The notes beneath the pieces were generated by a model. It did not search any database. It saw only the letters and a program-made list of their open reading frames with translations, and had not been told where the DNA came from. A DNA stretch of 9,263 bases from an uncultured beta proteobacterium (GTDB lineage Bacteria > Pseudomonadota > Gammaproteobacteria > Burkholderiales > Rhodocyclaceae): positions 1 through 9,263 of the forward strand of contig CAIYYE010000076.1 of assembly GCA_903930395.1 (NCBI GenBank), written 5' to 3'. The stretch's first letter is position 1; every line of letters starts with the position of its first letter. Positions 6,472 to 9,263 of this stretch are shown piece after piece. The position numbers and the translations under genes are program-made.

Positions 6472-9263
6472 ATGCGCACCGCCCATGACCGCCACCAGCA
6501 CAAGATACTCTACGGGGCGATTGCCCAGGTCGTCCTGCCCTATATCGCCCTCGCTGCGCTCTGGATACTTGTCTCCGACCAGCTCGTCGCCAGCCTCATC
6601 AGCGACCCTGCCACACGGGTCACCGCCAGCATGCTCAAAGGCTGGCTGTTCGTCGCCATTACCGCCGGCCTGCTCGCTGTACTTCTCACCCGCGTGCTGC
6701 GCGAAAGCCTGGCGCGACAGGCGGCGGCCGAGGCGGCCACGGCAGCCCTGGTGGCCGAGCGCGGTCAGTTGCGCAGCCTCTTCGACACCATCCCCGACCT
6801 CGTCTGGCTAAAGGACCCGGAGGGTATTTACCTCAGTTGCAACAAGCGCTTCGAACAGTTTTTCGGGGCTGACGAAGCCAGCATCTGCGGCAAGACCGAC
6901 TTCGACTTTGTCGATCCCGAACTGGCCAGATTCTTCCGCGCCAACGACCTCGCCGCACTGCATGCCAATGGGCCGCGGCGCAACGATGAATGGGTCACCT
7001 TTGCCAGCGATGGCCACCGCGAATTCCTGCAGACCATCAAGGCGCCCATCCACGACTCGGGTGGTCAACTGATCGGCGTACTCGGCATCGGTCGCGACAT
7101 GACCGAAATCCACGAACTGCAGGAACGCTTTACCGTCGCCTTCAATGGCAGCCCGGCAGCCATTTCCATTACCACCCTGGAGAACGGCACCTATCTCGAC
7201 ATCAACCCGCGCTATCAGGAACTCCTGGGCTGGGACAGGGAAGCGCTGATCGGCACCCCTTCGATCAACCTCAATCTATGGCCGAGCATCGAAGCCAGGC
7301 AGGTCTGGCGACAAAAACTGCTGGAAACCGGCCTCCTGCAGGATTACCGGGTCGAATGGCGGAAACGCGACGGAACCACCATCCAGATCAGCCTTTCGGC
7401 CGAAGTCGTGCACCTCGGTGGCAACCCGTATGTGCTGGCCTTCATCCTCGATATCTCGGAACGCAAAAAAGCGGCCGAGCAGATCAGCCAGTTGCAGGAG
7501 CGGCTGGCCATCGCCTTCCGCGCCGCGCCGGTTGCCGCCTGCATCACCCGCCTCACCGACGGCAAGATCATCGAAGCCAATGCCCGCCTGCTTGACGAAT
7601 ACGGCTGGACGCACGAAGAACTGGTCGGCAAGACAACACTCGAGGCCGGGCTTTGGGGTAATACCGAAGATCGCGTCAGGATGGTCGAGCTCTTGCGCCG
7701 CGATGGCCGGGTCACCGATTTCCCCAGCATCGGCGTCGGGCACGACGGGCGTCGGCGGGAAATCAGCATTTCGGCGGAAAACGTGACGATGGATGGCATC
7801 CCACATCTGGTCGTCTACATCGTCGATATTTCAGCCCGCACCGCGGCCGAGAAAGCATTGCGCGAGCGCGAGGAAATCTATCGCAGCATCGTCAGCAACG
7901 CCCAGGACGGCATCGCCCTGATCGATCCCGAAAGCCTTGAGTTCATCGAGATCAATGATGGCGCCCTGCGCAGCCTGGGCTATACCCGCGAGGAATTCGC
8001 GGGGCAAACCCTGGCCAGCATCCAGGCTGCCTTGAGCGAAGCCGAGACGCGCGGCGCCATCGAGCGCACCCTGGTCGAAGATAACGTGCTCATCGAGAAC
8101 ATGCACCGCCGCCAGGATGGCAGCATCCAGTTCGCCCGCATCGCGGCAGCAGCGATCACAGTCGGTGGCAAGCGCCTGGTGAGCAGCATCTGGCAGGACA
8201 TCACCGACGAAAAGCTGATCGCGGCCGAGCTGGCGCAGCATCGCGAGCATCTCGAAGAACTGGTCGAAGCGCGGACGACCGAACTCGAAGCGGCGAAGCA
8301 GGCGGCCGAACAGGCCAGCCGCGCCAAGAGCGAGTTTCTCGCCAACATGAGCCACGAAATTCGCACGCCGATGAACGCCATCATCGGACTGACCCACCTG
8401 GCCGAACGTCACACCCAGGATGTCGACCAGCTCGGACGCCTGAACAAGGTGGCCGACGCGGCCCATCACCTGCTGGCCATCATCAACCAGATCCTCGACA
8501 TCTCGAAGATCGAAGCCGGCAAGCTCGAACTCGCCCCGGTCGATTTCATCCTCGCCCGTGTTCTCGACAACACCTGCGAACTGGTCCGCGACCACATTCA
8601 GTCGCGCGGCCTCAAATTCAGCCTGGAAGTCGACCCCGCCTTGCCGCCGGTACTCCATGGCGACCCCTTGCGGATAGGCCAGATCCTGCTCAACTACCTC
8701 GGCAATTCCGTCAAATTCACCGAACAGGGCAGCATCTCGGTCTCCGTCAAGCTGGTCATGACCAGGGCCGAGACCCTGTTCGTCCGCTTCGCTGTTTCCG
8801 ACACCGGCATCGGCATCCCGCCCGAGCAGCAAGCCCGGCTTTTCAAGGCCTTCGAACAGGCCGACAACTCGACGACGCGGCGCTTCGGCGGCACCGGACT
8901 GGGGCTGGCCATCTCCCACCGCCTGGCCCACCTGATGGGCGGCGAAGCGGGGCTCACCAGCGCCCCCGGCGAAGGCAGCACATTCTGGTTCACGGCGCGC
9001 CTGCAGGCCGGCACCACCCCGGGCGAAGTCACTGCACTGCCCTGTTCAGCCAGCGATGCAAAACGCCTGATCGGCGAACAGCGACCCAAGGCGCGCGTCC
9101 TGTTGGCCGAAGACAATCCGATCAACCAGGAAGTGGCGCTCGAACTATTGCGCGGTATCGGTCTTCATGTCGATCTTGCCGACAATGGTGAAAAAGCCGT
9201 CGCCATGGCCGCCGAAACGGCCTACGACCTGATCCTGATGGACATCCAGATGCCGGTCATGGA
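6472..9263 (+). CDS. Hybrid sensor histidine kinase, 2 TM, four PAS domains, HisKA-HATPase-REC (partial, 3' end missing)
   Basis: The frame is open from ATG 6472 to the right edge, giving 930 residues of an unfinished protein. Two membrane helices (about 12-35 and 58-76) flank a loop of only about 22 residues, so there is no periplasmic sensor domain. Four PAS domains follow at roughly 97-213, 216-334, 341-454 and 467-580, then a coiled coil (about 584-620). The HisKA domain has phospho-acceptor H628 in [15 protein letters not shown]. The ATPase domain shows the N box around N741/N745 ([10 protein letters not shown]), the G1 box DTGIGIP at 777-783 and the G2 box GGTGLGL at 806-812. A receiver begins near 873 with E880-D881, and its phospho-acceptor D924 in LMDIQMP lies just before the edge. 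A second receiver or an Hpt domain may follow outside the window. The start codon is three bases after the HD-GYP stop and has only a weak ribosome site, which suggests coupling. The signal is unknown: I recognise no cofactor-binding motif in the PAS domains. Confidence 0.95.
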   Translation, partial: MRTAHDRHQHKILYGAIAQVVLPYIALAALWILVSDQLVASLISDPATRVTASMLKGWLFVAITAGLLAVLLTRVLRESLARQAAAEAATAALVAERGQLRSLFDTIPDLVWLKDPEGIYLSCNKRFEQFFGADEASICGKTDFDFVDPELARFFRANDLAALHANGPRRNDEWVTFASDGHREFLQTIKAPIHDSGGQLIGVLGIGRDMTEIHELQERFTVAFNGSPAAISITTLENGTYLDINPRYQELLGWDREALIGTPSINLNLWPSIEARQVWRQKLLETGLLQDYRVEWRKRDGTTIQISLSAEVVHLGGNPYVLAFILDISERKKAAEQISQLQERLAIAFRAAPVAACITRLTDGKIIEANARLLDEYGWTHEELVGKTTLEAGLWGNTEDRVRMVELLRRDGRVTDFPSIGVGHDGRRREISISAENVTMDGIPHLVVYIVDISARTAAEKALREREEIYRSIVSNAQDGIALIDPESLEFIEINDGALRSLGYTREEFAGQTLASIQAALSEAETRGAIERTLVEDNVLIENMHRRQDGSIQFARIAAAAITVGGKRLVSSIWQDITDEKLIAAELAQHREHLEELVEARTTELEAAKQAAEQASRAKSEFLANMSHEIRTPMNAIIGLTHLAERHTQDVDQLGRLNKVADAAHHLLAIINQILDISKIEAGKLELAPVDFILARVLDNTCELVRDHIQSRGLKFSLEVDPALPPVLHGDPLRIGQILLNYLGNSVKFTEQGSISVSVKLVMTRAETLFVRFAVSDTGIGIPPEQQARLFKAFEQADNSTTRRFGGTGLGLAISHRLAHLMGGEAGLTSAPGEGSTFWFTARLQAGTTPGEVTALPCSASDAKRLIGEQRPKARVLLAEDNPINQEVALELLRGIGLHVDLADNGEKAVAMAAETAYDLILMDIQMPVM

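Noticed and set aside
5503..6501. 332-codon minus-strand open frame opposite the HD-GYP gene
   Set aside because: It is an antisense shadow of a gene with complete conserved motifs. The translation resembles no family I know and shows the composition expected of GC-rich codon bias.
7831..8931. 366-codon minus-strand open frame opposite the kinase gene
   Set aside because: It mirrors the PAS/HisKA/HATPase coding frame on the other strand. It has no recognisable domain or ribosome site, and such long antisense frames are common at this GC content.

Overview
This window is an ordinary GC-rich chromosomal segment from a betaproteobacterium. The protein sequences and gene order (rho, rpmE, ArnT-like glycosyltransferase, orn, M48 protease, small cytochrome c, rsgA) look most like Rhodocyclales (Dechloromonas/Azonexus-type organisms). 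That placement is from memory, not from a search. Coding density is high and there are no mobile elements, CRISPR arrays, tRNA or rRNA genes, or phage genes.

Layout. (1) Bases 1-210 hold the 3' end of rho, followed by an intergenic region with a perfect 14-bp inverted repeat. Then come rpmE (zinc-binding ribosomal protein bL31) and its rho-independent terminator. (2) Just after that terminator lies a 544-residue polytopic glycosyltransferase of the ArnT/GT39-GT83 type. It runs convergently into orn (oligoribonuclease), the only gene on the minus strand. (3) A 56-bp divergent gap separates orn from a tightly coupled plus-strand set: an M48/Ste24-type membrane metalloprotease, a small periplasmic cytochrome c, and rsgA (a GTPase of 30S subunit maturation). 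Stop and start codons overlap at both junctions. (4) After a 115-bp AT-richer leader comes a signalling pair: a REC-HD-GYP response regulator (predicted c-di-GMP phosphodiesterase) and, 3 bases later, a large membrane-anchored hybrid histidine kinase with four PAS domains. The kinase runs off the right edge inside its receiver domain.

How the genes fit together. The first half is mostly housekeeping: transcription termination, the ribosome, RNA turnover and ribosome assembly. The last two genes look like a two-component c-di-GMP module, in which the kinase would control the HD-GYP regulator. Orn is the usual enzyme that clears pGpG, one possible product of HD-GYP enzymes, so the window holds two successive steps of c-di-GMP breakdown, though not in one operon. 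I see no strong case for a previously undescribed system. The more curious points are the cytochrome c with no conventionally placed distal methionine, the intergenic palindromes, the reversed acidic pair in the glycosyltransferase, and the insertion of the protease and cytochrome genes between orn and rsgA.
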